DNA of 64,000 nucleotides, from positions 28,624-92,623 of the forward strand of contig CANJPU010000010.1 in NCBI GenBank assembly GCA_947476285.1, written 5' to 3'. Positions within the stretch are counted from its first letter, which is position 1; each line of letters starts with the position of its first letter. Source of the stretch: Comamonadaceae bacterium. GTDB lineage: Bacteria > Pseudomonadota > Gammaproteobacteria > Burkholderiales > Burkholderiaceae_C. The translations under genes were made by a program, and so were the position numbers. This document shows positions 1 through 8,632 of this stretch, piece after piece. Below the pieces are notes generated by a model that was given only the letters and a program-made list of their open reading frames with translations, did not search any database and was not told the origin of the DNA.

Positions 1-713
1 ACGGGCAGTTCGATCACGCGGTCGATCTTGCCGGCCGGTGTGTAGCGCACGATGCGCGAGCCCCCGTACTTGGCATTCCACAGGCAGCCATCGGTGTCGA
101 TGGCCGAGCCGTCGGGCGCGCCGGCCTCGTCGGCGCAGTCAACAAACACCCGGCGGTTGGAGATGCGGCCTTCTGCGCCGTCGTAGTCAAACACCCAGAT
201 TTTCTTGGCCGGTGTGTCGGCGAAGTACATGAGTTTGTCGTCGGGGCTGAACACGGTGGAGTTGGGTATGTCGACCTGGTCGAACACCTTGCGCACCGAC
301 AGGTCGGGGTCGACCCGATAGAAGGAGCCGAGCGGACCGCGCTCGGTGTCGTGCATGGTGCCGACCCAGAATCGGCCACGGGTGTCGGGCCGGCCATCGT
401 TGAGGCGATGGCCGGGGATCTTGTCTTCAAGGGCCAGCAGGCGCTCGCACTTTCCGCTGCTGTGATCGAAGCCATAGAGGCCATCCTGCAAGGAGAGCAG
501 CGCGCCACCGCGTTCGCGAAATGCCCAACTGCCCACGGAGGTGGTGGGCAGCTTGAACTGGCGGTGCTCGCCGGTGCCGGGGTGCCAGTGCTGCAACAAA
601 GGTGCGCGCACATCGATCCACCACAGCCTGCCATCCTGTGCATTCCACAGCGGCACTTCGCCCAGCGCGTCGCGGCATTTGAACGCGCATTCGGCTTTTA
701 ATACGTCGGCCAT
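1..713 (-). CDS. SMP-30/gluconolactonase/LRE-family lactonase (3' end outside window)
   Basis: Likely hydrolyses a sugar lactone or similar lactone with a bound divalent metal. The 237 visible residues carry the family signature: LGEVPLW (Glu19), RLNDGRPD (103-110), IPNS (Asn151) and GAPDG (Asp201). Glu19, Asn151 and Asp201 match the metal ligands of human SMP-30 (Glu18, Asn154, Asp204). The start is the ATG at 711-713. The C-terminus runs off the left edge. It lies 34 bp downstream of a same-strand Bug receptor, so the two probably form an operon in which the receptor binds a carboxylate or lactone-derived acid. The substrate cannot be read from the sequence. Confidence 0.9.
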   Translation of the reverse strand, partial: MADVLKAECAFKCRDALGEVPLWNAQDGRLWWIDVRAPLLQHWHPGTGEHRQFKLPTTSVGSWAFRERGGALLSLQDGLYGFDHSSGKCERLLALEDKIPGHRLNDGRPDTRGRFWVGTMHDTERGPLGSFYRVDPDLSVRKVFDQVDIPNSTVFSPDDKLMYFADTPAKKIWVFDYDGAEGRISNRRVFVDCADEAGAPDGSAIDTDGCLWNAKYGGSRIVRYTPAGKIDRVIELP

Positions 714-747
714 ATGAGTCTTTCTTGGAGTCTTTCTGGCGTTGAAC

Positions 748-1752
748 TTATTGAACCTTGACGCCGGTTTCGCGCTGGATGTCGCGAAAGATCCGGTGCT
801 CGCTGGCGACAAAATCTTTGACTTCGGAGACTGACTTGGACGGGTACGGCAACAGCGAGCCTGTCCTCAAGCCCTTGATGACTTCCGGGTCGGCAACTGC
901 CTCAGTGATTGAACGGCGCAGCTTTTCGCTGACATCGGCAGGCATGCCTGGCGGACCTAGCAGAATCAGCCAGTTGCGCATGGCAAATTGCAGTGGCTGG
1001 GACTGTTCGATCAGTGTCTTCGCGTTGGGCAGCATGGAAGACTTTTCGGTATTGGTCAGCACCGCCACCGAACGCAGTCGGCCCTGGTCAACCATGGGCT
1101 TGACGGTGCCGGCAATGTCGTTGAGCACACCATCCACATGGCCACCCACTGCATCGATGATGGCCGGGCCACCGCCCGCGTAGGGCACCGGCACCATCTT
1201 GGCTCCGGTGTCCATGTTGATCTTTTGCAGAATCAGCTCAGGCTGGCCGCCACGCCCTGCCACGCCGATGCGGATGGGCCGGGTCTTGGACAGATCGATC
1301 AATTCCTTGAGGCTGTTGGCCGGAACGGCCGGGTTGACCAGCAGGGCAGATTCGGACGTGGCCACCAGAGAGATGGGGGTGAAGTCCTTGAGCGCGTCGT
1401 AGGGCAGATTGGGGAAGGTATGCGGATTGACCACGATGGGGCTGGCAGTCGTGATGAGCACCGTGTAGCCGTCGGGCTGCGACTTGGCCAGAAAGCTCAG
1501 CGCGATGCCGCCATTGGCGCCGGCCATGCTTTCCACGGTGACTGGCACGCCCAGCATCTGCGACAGCTTGGGGCCGATGATGCGCGAGAGCGTATCGGTG
1601 GAGCCGCCCGGTGGATAAGGGGTGAGCAGGCGGATCGCCTTGCTGGGGTAAGTCTGGGCGAGCGCGACAGCGGCAGTCAGCGCGAACATGGCGGCAAACA
1701 AGCCGCGCAGCCACAGGCGAGCCAAGCCACCCGCATTGCAGGAAAAACGCAT
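748..1752 (-). CDS. Bug/TctC-family tripartite tricarboxylate transporter substrate-binding protein
   Basis: Periplasmic binding protein of the Bug family (334 aa), a type greatly expanded in Bordetella and Comamonadaceae. A signal peptide covers about residues 1-32, with cleavage near ALA-QTYP. The mature part opens with the family pattern YPSKAIRLLTPYPPGGSTD. The open frame extends to 1806, but the ATG at 1752 is preceded by GAGGAGACATAC and starts directly at the signal peptide, so it is preferred. No TctA/TctB membrane partner is nearby, as is usual for orphan Bug receptors. It is upstream of the SMP-30 lactonase. Confidence 0.9.
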   Translation of the reverse strand: MRFSCNAGGLARLWLRGLFAAMFALTAAVALAQTYPSKAIRLLTPYPPGGSTDTLSRIIGPKLSQMLGVPVTVESMAGANGGIALSFLAKSQPDGYTVLITTASPIVVNPHTFPNLPYDALKDFTPISLVATSESALLVNPAVPANSLKELIDLSKTRPIRIGVAGRGGQPELILQKINMDTGAKMVPVPYAGGGPAIIDAVGGHVDGVLNDIAGTVKPMVDQGRLRSVAVLTNTEKSSMLPNAKTLIEQSQPLQFAMRNWLILLGPPGMPADVSEKLRRSITEAVADPEVIKGLRTGSLLPYPSKSVSEVKDFVASEHRIFRDIQRETGVKVQ

Positions 1753-1756
1753 GTAT

Positions 1757-2095
1757 GTCTCCTCGATGGAATGGGCAATCGTGCACTCATCCGGCAATGT
1801 GGTCAATTAGCATTTATGGCTTCGTCCAGTCAAATTTCGCAGGATCGCAGTGCAGATGGTGGCACCCTCGCTCGGACCCGGCCATGGTGAGGTCAAGACG
1901 CCGACCTTTTTCAACTGCCATTGGTTTGTCGCCTTCTACGGCTGAAGCACTGGGCATGTGCGAATCCGCCACGCAACTCAGGCAGACGCGATAAGTGTTC
2001 AAATCACTTTAACAAACAAACAGCAAATCGGCACTGAGGAATTTCATGAATGAGCGAAGCTTGGGTGCGCAGGTCTTGACGAGTCGGCGAGCACC
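1757..2095. other. intergenic region between divergent genes
   Basis: About 340 bp separates the Bug receptor (minus) from the MFS exporter (plus). The only open frame of note (1814-2002, minus) begins with TTG, has no clear ribosome site and resembles no family I know. The AT-rich stretch near 1990-2045 is the likely exporter promoter region, but I could not fix -35/-10 boxes with confidence. No regulator gene or clear operator was seen. Confidence 0.4.
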
Positions 2096-3358
2096 ATGAA
2101 CCCAGACGCCCATCAACTCTGGCGCGCTCCCCGCTGGGCCCTGGCCTTGCTGCTGGCCTTGATCGGGATGCTCGGGCCGTTTGCCATCGACACCTATCTT
2201 CCGGCCTTCTCCGGCATCGCCCAGACCCTGGGTGCCACGCCGGTTGAAATGCAGCAGACGCTGTCTGCCTACCTGTTCGGCTTTGCGTTCATGAATCTGT
2301 TTCACGGGGCGATGGCCGACAGTTTTGGGCGGCGCCCGGTGGTGCTGTGGGGTATTGCGATCTACACCCTGGCCTGCGTCGGGTGCGCCTTGTCGCAGAC
2401 CATCGGCCAGTTGGTCTTCTTCCGGGGCCTGCAAGGCTTGTCCACAGGGGCCGGCATTGTGGTCTCGCGCGCGGTCATCCGCGACATGTTTGCGCCAGCG
2501 CAGGCGCAGAAGGTGATGAGCCAGGTGACGATTTATTTCGGCATTGCGCCGGCCATCGCGCCCCTGATCGGGGGCTGGCTGTTTGTGCATGCCGGCTGGC
2601 ACAGCATATTCTGGTTTCTGGCGCTAGTGGGAGTGGGCTTGTGGATCGCCAACTTCAGGCTGCTGCCCGAGTCACTGCACGTGTCGCAGCGCCAGCCTTT
2701 CAATGTGCGCAACCTCATGCAGGGCTATTGGGAGTTGGGGTCGAACCCACGCTTCTTGCTACTGGCATTGGCCAGCGGCGTGCCATTCAATGGCATGTTT
2801 CTTTATGTGCTGGCGGCGCCGGCGTTCCTGGGTGAGCACCTGCATCTGGCGCCCACGCAGTTCTTCTGGTTTTTCATGTTGACCATCACCGGCATCATGG
2901 GCGGCGCCTGGGTCAGCGGAAGGATGGCCGGCAGGATTTCACCGCGCAGGCAGATCCGCTGGGGCTTCGCGATCATGCTGCTCGCGTCCGCCATCAACGT
3001 GACGGGCAACCTCCTCTTCACACCCACGGTTGGCTGGGCCTTGCCGCCCATCGCACTATTTACTTTCGGCTGGGCGCTGATGGTGCCAGTGGTGACGCTG
3101 CTGGTGCTGGATATGTTTCCGCAAAGGCGCGGGCTGGCTTCGTCGCTGCAGTCTGTGATTGCCTCAACGGCAAACGGGCTGGTCGCAGGCGTGATCGTGC
3201 CGCTGGTGATGCATTCGACGCGGGCGCTGGCGCTCACGTCGGCAGTGCTGATGGGCGTGGGTTTGGTGGCCTGGATTCTTGTGCACTGGCTGTGGCCAGG
3301 CACGGGCAAGCTGGTAGCCGATGTGGCGAACCAGCCTGCTTCCGTTGTTCAGCCTTGA
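2096..3358 (+). CDS. MFS multidrug effluxer, Bcr/CflA family
   Basis: Inner-membrane drug:proton antiporter of 420 aa with about 12 hydrophobic segments. The first segment (ALALLLALIGMLGPFAIDTY) ends in the IDTYLPAF pattern typical of the Bcr/CflA group. MFS motif A is present between helices 2 and 3 (GAMADSFGRRPV). The long segments continue to about residue 400. The stop codon (3356-3358) directly abuts the stop of the convergent helicase gene with no spacer, so any terminator must lie inside a coding region. The substrate is unknown; chloramphenicol, bicyclomycin or sulfonamide export is typical of the family. Confidence 0.9.
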   Translation: MNPDAHQLWRAPRWALALLLALIGMLGPFAIDTYLPAFSGIAQTLGATPVEMQQTLSAYLFGFAFMNLFHGAMADSFGRRPVVLWGIAIYTLACVGCALSQTIGQLVFFRGLQGLSTGAGIVVSRAVIRDMFAPAQAQKVMSQVTIYFGIAPAIAPLIGGWLFVHAGWHSIFWFLALVGVGLWIANFRLLPESLHVSQRQPFNVRNLMQGYWELGSNPRFLLLALASGVPFNGMFLYVLAAPAFLGEHLHLAPTQFFWFFMLTITGIMGGAWVSGRMAGRISPRRQIRWGFAIMLLASAINVTGNLLFTPTVGWALPPIALFTFGWALMVPVVTLLVLDMFPQRRGLASSLQSVIASTANGLVAGVIVPLVMHSTRALALTSAVLMGVGLVAWILVHWLWPGTGKLVADVANQPASVVQP

Positions 3359-5182
3359 TCAGTCGGCAGGCTTGTAGGGCCGCTTCTTGAGTTCACGCGG
3401 AACGAAGACCTTGCCGCCGTTGCCGGGTTTGGCATGCACAGGCTTGCCAAAGCTCGGGGTGCGGACGGGAAAATCACCGCGTGGGGCGAAATCACCACGG
3501 GGGGCGAAATCACCACGGGGGGCGAAATCACCGCGGGGTGCGAAGCCTTCACGTCGGCCGTGGGCCGGGCCACCGGTGTCGCCAAAGCCAGGCTTGCGGC
3601 CGTAGCCTTCGCTGCCACCACGGCGTGCATCGAAGCCGCGATCTTCTCGTGGCGCGAAGCCGCCACCGAAACCGCCGCTGCGTTGTCCGCCGCCAAACTT
3701 GCGATCGCGCGGCCCGTAGTCGCGGCTGGGACGACCGGCAAAATCACCACCGGGGCGACCACCTTGCGGGGCACGCTGCTGGGGCTCCAGGCCCGGGATC
3801 ACATCGGCCTTGAAGGGCTGGCGCGTGTAGCCTTCGATGTCGAAAATCTTGCGGCGGTCGCGCATTTCGGCAAAGGTGACAGCCAAGCCATCGCGGCCGG
3901 CGCGGCCGGTGCGGCCGATGCGGTGGGTGTAGTCTTCGGCCTTCATGGGCAGGCCGTAGTTGAAGACGTGGGTGATGGTGGGTACGTCGAGGCCTCGGGC
4001 GGCGACGTCAGTGGCCACCAGCACTTGTACTTGCCCTTGGCGCAGCGCCATCAGGCGCCGGTTGCGCAGGCCCTGACTGAGCGCGCCATGCAAAGCTACC
4101 GCGTCAAAGCCGGCTTGCTGCAGGTCATTGGCCAGGCCGTCGCATTCGATCTGCGTGCTGGCGAACACGATGGCTTGGTTGATGGTGGTGTCGCGCAGCC
4201 AGTGGTCCAGCAACTTACGCTTGTGCGCGGGGGTGTCGGCCCAGAACAGCATCTGCTTGATGTTGACGTGCTTTTCCTGCGGATTGTCGATTTGGATTTT
4301 GCGTGGCTGGCGCATGACGCGCGATGCCAATTGCTGGATGCGTGGCGCGAAGGTGGCGCTGAACATCATGGTCTGGCGGCGCTGGGCGGTGAGCTGGTTG
4401 ACTTCGGCCAGGTCGTCGGAAAAGCCCAGATCCAGCATGCGGTCGGCTTCGTCAACCACGAGGAACTGCACCTTGTCCAGCTTGATCTGCATGGAGCGCT
4501 GCAAGTCGAGCAGGCGGCCCGGCGTGGCGACCACGAGGTCGGCGTTTTGCAGCTTGGCGATTTGAAGCTGGTAGGGCATGCCGCCCACCACATTGGCCAC
4601 GCGCAGGCCGCGGCAATGCTTGACCAGATCGATGGCGTCATGCGCCACCTGCTGCGCGAGTTCGCGCGTGGGGCACAGGATCAGCGCGCCGGGCGTAGCA
4701 GCCTTGAAGTTGCGAAAGTTGGTGGGGTCTTTGCGCTTGGGCCGCTTGGGCGCGGGCTCACCGCGTTCCAGGGCTTGTGCGCATGCGAGTTCGAAGTCGG
4801 CGCGTTCCTGGGCCAGTGCCTGCTCTTGCTGCTTGAGCAATGTGTGCAGCACGGGCAGCAAAAAGGCTGCGGTCTTGCCGCTGCCAGTCTGGCTGGAGAC
4901 CATCAGGTCGGTGTAGCCAGCGGCGGCGTCATCCGAGGGAAGCGCCATGGGAATGGTTTGCTCTTGCACCGGTGTGGGCTGGGTAAAGCCCAGGTCCTGC
5001 ACTGCCTGAAGCAATTCGGGCGCGAGGCCCATTTTGACGAAGCCGTTCGGCGCGAGCGGCTCGGTGGGTTCTGTTTGGGCAGCTTGCTCCACCTGATGCA
5101 CGCCGTCATTGGCGGGAATCGAAGCAGCGATAAAGGATTGCGCAGGCGAAAAGTCGCCTTGCACTTCAATAGTGTCGGTCAT
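3359..5182 (-). CDS. DEAD-box ATP-dependent RNA helicase with Arg/Gly-rich tail
   Basis: RNA-remodelling helicase of 607 aa. Visible motifs are the Q motif (GFTQPTPVQEQ, 65-75), motif I SQTGSGKT (97-104), PTRELAQQ (171-178), TPGRLLD (220-226), DEAD (244-247), a SAT motif, and [10 protein letters not shown] in the second RecA lobe. An unusual charged insert (about 117-163) sits between motifs I and Ia. The tail from about residue 470 is rich in G, R and F and ends with perfect six-residue APRGDF repeats, a likely RNA-binding extension. The 253-bp leader before the start has no gene and could be a long regulatory 5' UTR, as for cold-shock helicases (inference). It resembles RhlE/DbpA-type helicases; the exact orthologue is unsure. 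Confidence 0.92.
   Translation of the reverse strand: MTDTIEVQGDFSPAQSFIAASIPANDGVHQVEQAAQTEPTEPLAPNGFVKMGLAPELLQAVQDLGFTQPTPVQEQTIPMALPSDDAAAGYTDLMVSSQTGSGKTAAFLLPVLHTLLKQQEQALAQERADFELACAQALERGEPAPKRPKRKDPTNFRNFKAATPGALILCPTRELAQQVAHDAIDLVKHCRGLRVANVVGGMPYQLQIAKLQNADLVVATPGRLLDLQRSMQIKLDKVQFLVVDEADRMLDLGFSDDLAEVNQLTAQRRQTMMFSATFAPRIQQLASRVMRQPRKIQIDNPQEKHVNIKQMLFWADTPAHKRKLLDHWLRDTTINQAIVFASTQIECDGLANDLQQAGFDAVALHGALSQGLRNRRLMALRQGQVQVLVATDVAARGLDVPTITHVFNYGLPMKAEDYTHRIGRTGRAGRDGLAVTFAEMRDRRKIFDIEGYTRQPFKADVIPGLEPQQRAPQGGRPGGDFAGRPSRDYGPRDRKFGGGQRSGGFGGGFAPREDRGFDARRGGSEGYGRKPGFGDTGGPAHGRREGFAPRGDFAPRGDFAPRGDFAPRGDFPVRTPSFGKPVHAKPGNGGKVFVPRELKKRPYKPAD
3479..3532 (-). repeat. 18-bp in-frame tandem repeat in helicase gene
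   Basis: About three near-identical 18-bp units (core gaaatcaccacgggggg) lie in tandem and encode APRGDF repeats near the helicase C-terminus. The unit length is a multiple of three, so copy-number change would keep the frame. This is a coding minisatellite, not a CRISPR array. Confidence 0.8.
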
Positions 5183-5435
5183 GTTTACTCACACGCACAC
5201 GTCACCGGAGGGCCCGGCGGCGTTGTCGTCAATGGTTAAAAAACACCAACCATCAAACGACTATCAGGACCCGAAGGCCACTGGTGGCTTATCAGCGTTT
5301 CGCGCTGTCTGAATATTTTTCAGAGAAACCGTGTGTGAAGGCAGATGCACTGCGGCTGCAAATCCAGCCAAGCCGCCGATTATGGCATGGTCAGGGTTTT
5401 CCCGCAAGCGATCTTGAAATGATTGAGCGCAATGA
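5183..5435. other. intergenic leader between orn and the helicase gene
   Basis: This 253-bp gap lies between two minus-strand genes, downstream of orn and upstream of the DEAD-box helicase. No plausible gene is present. Short A/T runs (gaatatttttcag near 5310, gttaaaaaacacc near 5235) may hold promoter or terminator elements. The length would suit a structured 5' UTR for the helicase, but no specific riboregulator was recognised. Confidence 0.35.
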
Positions 5436-6020
5436 CTATGGCTGATGCCGCAGAAAATGCTCGCGGTAATGCGCGAGTTCGTCGATGGACTCGTGCACAT
5501 CGGCCAGGGCCGTGTGCTTTTGCTGCTTCTTGAAGGCGTTGTAGATGTCCGGGCGCCATCGCTTGGCGAGCTCCTTCAAGGTGCTGACATCGATGTTTCT
5601 GTAGTGGAAGAAGGCCTCCAGCTTGGGCATGTACTTGACCAGAAACCGGCGGTCTTGACTGATGGTGTTGCCGCACAGGGGCGTGCTGCCCTTGGGGGCG
5701 AACTTGATCAGGAAGTCGATGATCTGCTGCTCGGCCTGCGCTTCGCTAAGCCTTGAGGCTTTGACCTTGTCGATCAGTCCGCTGCGCCCGTGGGTGCCTT
5801 TGTTCCAGGCGTCCATCTTGTTCAACTGCTCGTCGCTTTGGTGAATGACCAGCACCGGCCCTTCGATGCGGGGCGTTAGTTCGGCGCCGGTGACAATCAC
5901 CGCAATTTCAATCAGCCGGTCGACCTCAGGGTCAAGGCCCGTCATTTCACAATCGAGCCAGATCAGGTTCTGGTCGCTCTTGCTTAGCTTGGCAGGCTCA
6001 GGGGATACGTTTTCAGACAT
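5436..6020 (-). CDS. orn: oligoribonuclease
   Basis: 3'-to-5' exonuclease that degrades 2-5 nt RNA fragments and pGpG to mononucleotides in the cytoplasm. The 194 aa match the usual length. DEDDh residues are visible: Asp23 and Glu25 in [10 protein letters not shown], and the late [14 protein letters not shown] block that supplies the catalytic His and Asp. It is followed by nothing translated for 253 bp and is divergent from the M48 protease gene, 48 bp away, so the two likely share a promoter region. Confidence 0.96.
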   Translation of the reverse strand: MSENVSPEPAKLSKSDQNLIWLDCEMTGLDPEVDRLIEIAVIVTGAELTPRIEGPVLVIHQSDEQLNKMDAWNKGTHGRSGLIDKVKASRLSEAQAEQQIIDFLIKFAPKGSTPLCGNTISQDRRFLVKYMPKLEAFFHYRNIDVSTLKELAKRWRPDIYNAFKKQQKHTALADVHESIDELAHYREHFLRHQP

Positions 6021-6068
6021 GCCGGGATTGTCGCCTACCCATGACCTAAACTACAGGTCGCCCAAACC

Positions 6069-7337
6069 ATGAACCATTCCTACACCCTCACACTTGTTTT
6101 CGCGGTCTTCCTCATGGTCGACCTGTGCGCGAAACTGTGGCTGTCTGGCCGGCAGATTCGCCATGTGGCGCGGCACCGCGATGTGGTGCCCCCAGCCTTC
6201 ACCGACACGGTGTCACTGGTGTCGCATCAGAAAGCGGCCGACTACACCATCACCAAGACACGCTTTGGCATGCTGGAGCTGGCCTTGGGTGCGGCCATGC
6301 TGCTGGGCTGGACTTTGCTGGGCGGCATTGATACGCTGAACCTGAGCCTGCGCGGCTGGCTGGGCACGGGCATGGCGCAGCAGTTGGCGTTGCTGGCCTG
6401 CTTTGCCTTCATCAGCGGCGCAATCGATTTGCCGCTGACGCTGTATCAGACCTTCGTGATCGAACAGCGCTTTGGCTTCAACAAGATGACCCTGCGCCTG
6501 TGGCTGGCCGACCTTGCCAAGTCAACACTGATTGGCGCGCTGATCGGGCTGCCGATTGCCGCGCTCATTCTCTGGTTGATGGGGGCCGCCGGCAGTCTGT
6601 GGTGGTTGTGGGCCTGGGCAGTGTGGATGGGCTTTAACCTGCTGCTGCTGGTGATTTACCCCACATTCATCGCACCGATTTTCAACAAATTCAAGCCGCT
6701 CGATGACGATGTGCTGAAGCAGCGCGTCACCGCGCTGATGAATCGCTGTGGCTTTGCAGCCAAGGGTTTGTTTGTGATGGATGGCAGCAAGCGCAGCGCC
6801 CATGCCAATGCGTATTTCACCGGCTTTGGCGCGTCAAAGCGGGTGGTGTTCTACGATACGCTGCTGGCCAAGCTGAGCCCGGCCGAGGTGGACGCCGTGC
6901 TCGCGCATGAGTTGGGGCATTTCAAGCACAAGCACATCATCAAGCGAATCGTCGGTTTGTTCGCGCTGAGTCTGGCCGGCTTTGCGCTGCTGGGCTGGTT
7001 GTCGCAGCAACTGTGGTTCTACACCGGCCTGGGCGTGCGGCCAAACCTGAGTGGGCCCAACGATGCGCTGGCGCTGCTGCTGTTTCTGCTGGCTGTTCCG
7101 GTGTTCTCTTTCTTGCTGTCGCCACTGTTCGCCCTGCTCTCGCGCCGACATGAATTTCAGGCCGACGCCTATGCGATCAAGCAAACCAGCAGCCACGATT
7201 TATCCACTGCCTTGCTCAAGATGTATGAAGACAATGCGTCCACTTTGACGCCCGACCCAATCTATGTGAAGTTCTACTATTCGCATCCACCGGCCAGCGA
7301 GCGGCTGCAGCGCATGAGCACAGGTGTGTTGGCATGA
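6069..7337 (+). CDS. M48-family integral membrane metalloprotease (Ste24/CAAX-type)
   Basis: Zinc metalloprotease of the inner membrane, 422 aa. The zinc site is HELGH (His280, Glu281, His284) with a downstream third ligand in RHEFQADAYA (Glu362). Several hydrophobic helices precede the site and two follow it, as in Ste24/CAAX prenyl protease 1. Bacteria lack prenylated CAAX proteins, so membrane-protein quality control is the likelier role (inference). The last four bases (ATGA) overlap the start of the pterin dehydratase gene, indicating translational coupling in a protease-phhB-rsgA operon. Confidence 0.92.
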   Translation: MNHSYTLTLVFAVFLMVDLCAKLWLSGRQIRHVARHRDVVPPAFTDTVSLVSHQKAADYTITKTRFGMLELALGAAMLLGWTLLGGIDTLNLSLRGWLGTGMAQQLALLACFAFISGAIDLPLTLYQTFVIEQRFGFNKMTLRLWLADLAKSTLIGALIGLPIAALILWLMGAAGSLWWLWAWAVWMGFNLLLLVIYPTFIAPIFNKFKPLDDDVLKQRVTALMNRCGFAAKGLFVMDGSKRSAHANAYFTGFGASKRVVFYDTLLAKLSPAEVDAVLAHELGHFKHKHIIKRIVGLFALSLAGFALLGWLSQQLWFYTGLGVRPNLSGPNDALALLLFLLAVPVFSFLLSPLFALLSRRHEFQADAYAIKQTSSHDLSTALLKMYEDNASTLTPDPIYVKFYYSHPPASERLQRMSTGVLA

Positions 7338-7675
7338 GCAGCATGTTCAAGCCCAAGGACTGGTCTGTGCAGCCGCGCCGGGCGCTCACCGCCACTGAGG
7401 TCGTGACCCGGCTTGCCAGTGCGCCGGGCTGGAAACTCATGGGCGATGGCAAGGCTGTCGCAATCGAGAAGACGTATACGTTCGCGAACTACCACGAGAC
7501 CATGGCCTTTGTGAACGCGGCGGCCTGGATCGCCCATGCGCAAGATCATCACCCCGACTTGTCGGTGCACTACAACCGCTGCGTGGTGCGCTGGAACACG
7601 CATGACGTGGGCGGCTTGTCGCAGACTGATTTCGAGTGCGCGGCGCTGATCGACAGCCTGCCGGGCATGGCATGA
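7334..7675 (+). CDS. phhB: 4a-hydroxytetrahydrobiopterin dehydratase (pterin carbinolamine dehydratase)
   Basis: Dehydrates 4a-hydroxytetrahydropterin formed by phenylalanine hydroxylase, or serves a related pterin/molybdopterin role when that enzyme is absent. It has 113 aa, the normal length. The active-site segment is HAQDHHPDLSVHYNRC with the conserved HHP. Its start overlaps the protease stop by 4 nt and its stop (7673-7675) is 12 bp before the rsgA start. No phenylalanine hydroxylase is in the window. Confidence 0.92.
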   Translation: MSSMFKPKDWSVQPRRALTATEVVTRLASAPGWKLMGDGKAVAIEKTYTFANYHETMAFVNAAAWIAHAQDHHPDLSVHYNRCVVRWNTHDVGGLSQTDFECAALIDSLPGMA

Positions 7676-7687
7676 AGGCCTTTCGTC

Positions 7688-8611
7688 TTGACTGAGCGCG
7701 CCGCGCTCGACCGCGGGCTGGTGGTGGCCAGCCACGGCCGCCATTGTCTGGTTGAAACGCCCGAGGGAGAACGCCTGATATGCCATCCGCGCGGCAAGAA
7801 GAGCTCGGCGGTGGTGGGCGACCGGGTGCTCTGGCAAGGTTCGCACGATGAAGGCACCATCGAAAAAGTCGAAGAACGTCGCAATCTGTTCTATCGCCAG
7901 GATGAAATTCGCACCAAGTCGTTTGCTGCCAATCTTGATCAGGTGTTGGTCTTGATCGCAGCCAGCCCGGAGTTCTCTGAAAGCCAGCTCTCGCGCGCAT
8001 TGATCGCTGCGCAGGCCGAAGGCATTACGCCCATCATCGCCTTGAACAAAAGCGACATGGTGGAGCCTTTCGAGCGGGCATGGGCCAGGCTGCTGCCCTA
8101 CCAGCGCATGCACTACGGTGTGCTGCCTCTGTCGCTCAAGCGCTCGGGCGACGTCGATCGCGAGCACCTGCTAAAGCTCATGCAGGGCAAGACCACCCTG
8201 GTGCTGGGCCCCTCTGGCGCAGGCAAGAGCACGCTGATCAACCTGCTGGTGCCAAAGGCCCTGGCACAGACCGGAGAAATTTCCAAGGCGCTCAACGCAG
8301 GCAAGCACACCACAACCAGCACCACCTGGTATTGGGTGGACGATGCGCGTACGACGGCCCTGATCGATTCGCCAGGGTTTCAAGAGTTTGGCCTGAACCA
8401 CATCGAACCGATGCAGCTTGCCTCTTGCATGCCAGACCTGAAGGCGCACATGGGCAATTGCAAGTTCTACAACTGCAGCCATTTGCACGAGCCTGGTTGC
8501 GGCGTGCTGGCCGCCGTGGGCAAGGATTGCGCCGAGGGGGGCATCACCGCCTCGCGCCACAGGATCTACAAGGAGTTGTTTGCTGAGTTGTCGCAGCCGC
8601 GGCGTTTCTAG
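7688..8611 (+). CDS. rsgA: ribosome small subunit-dependent GTPase A
   Basis: Circularly permuted GTPase that assists late 30S maturation. The motif order is G4 NKSD (120-123), G1 GPSGAGKST (174-182), then G3 DSPGF (227-231), with a C-terminal zinc knuckle (GNCKFYNCSHLHEPGC). Length is 307 aa with an N-terminal OB fold. The start is TTG at 7688: the in-frame codon at 7673 is a stop and there is no ATG between them, while AAGG (7675-7678) supplies a ribosome site. The TTG start may limit expression. Confidence 0.95.
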   Translation: MTERAALDRGLVVASHGRHCLVETPEGERLICHPRGKKSSAVVGDRVLWQGSHDEGTIEKVEERRNLFYRQDEIRTKSFAANLDQVLVLIAASPEFSESQLSRALIAAQAEGITPIIALNKSDMVEPFERAWARLLPYQRMHYGVLPLSLKRSGDVDREHLLKLMQGKTTLVLGPSGAGKSTLINLLVPKALAQTGEISKALNAGKHTTTSTTWYWVDDARTTALIDSPGFQEFGLNHIEPMQLASCMPDLKAHMGNCKFYNCSHLHEPGCGVLAAVGKDCAEGGITASRHRIYKELFAELSQPRRF

Positions 8612-8632
8612 GGCAGTGTTCTTGACGGTCTT

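Noticed and set aside
1814..2002. 62-codon minus-strand frame in the largest intergenic gap
   Set aside because: Starts at TTG, has no Shine-Dalgarno sequence and no recognisable family.
3479..3532. Short direct repeats resembling a small CRISPR
   Set aside because: Units are contiguous, 18 bp, without spacers, and in frame in the helicase tail.
3434..5239. 601-codon open frame on the plus strand over the helicase gene
   Set aside because: Antisense to a gene with all DEAD-box motifs; its product is low-complexity and lacks a ribosome site.
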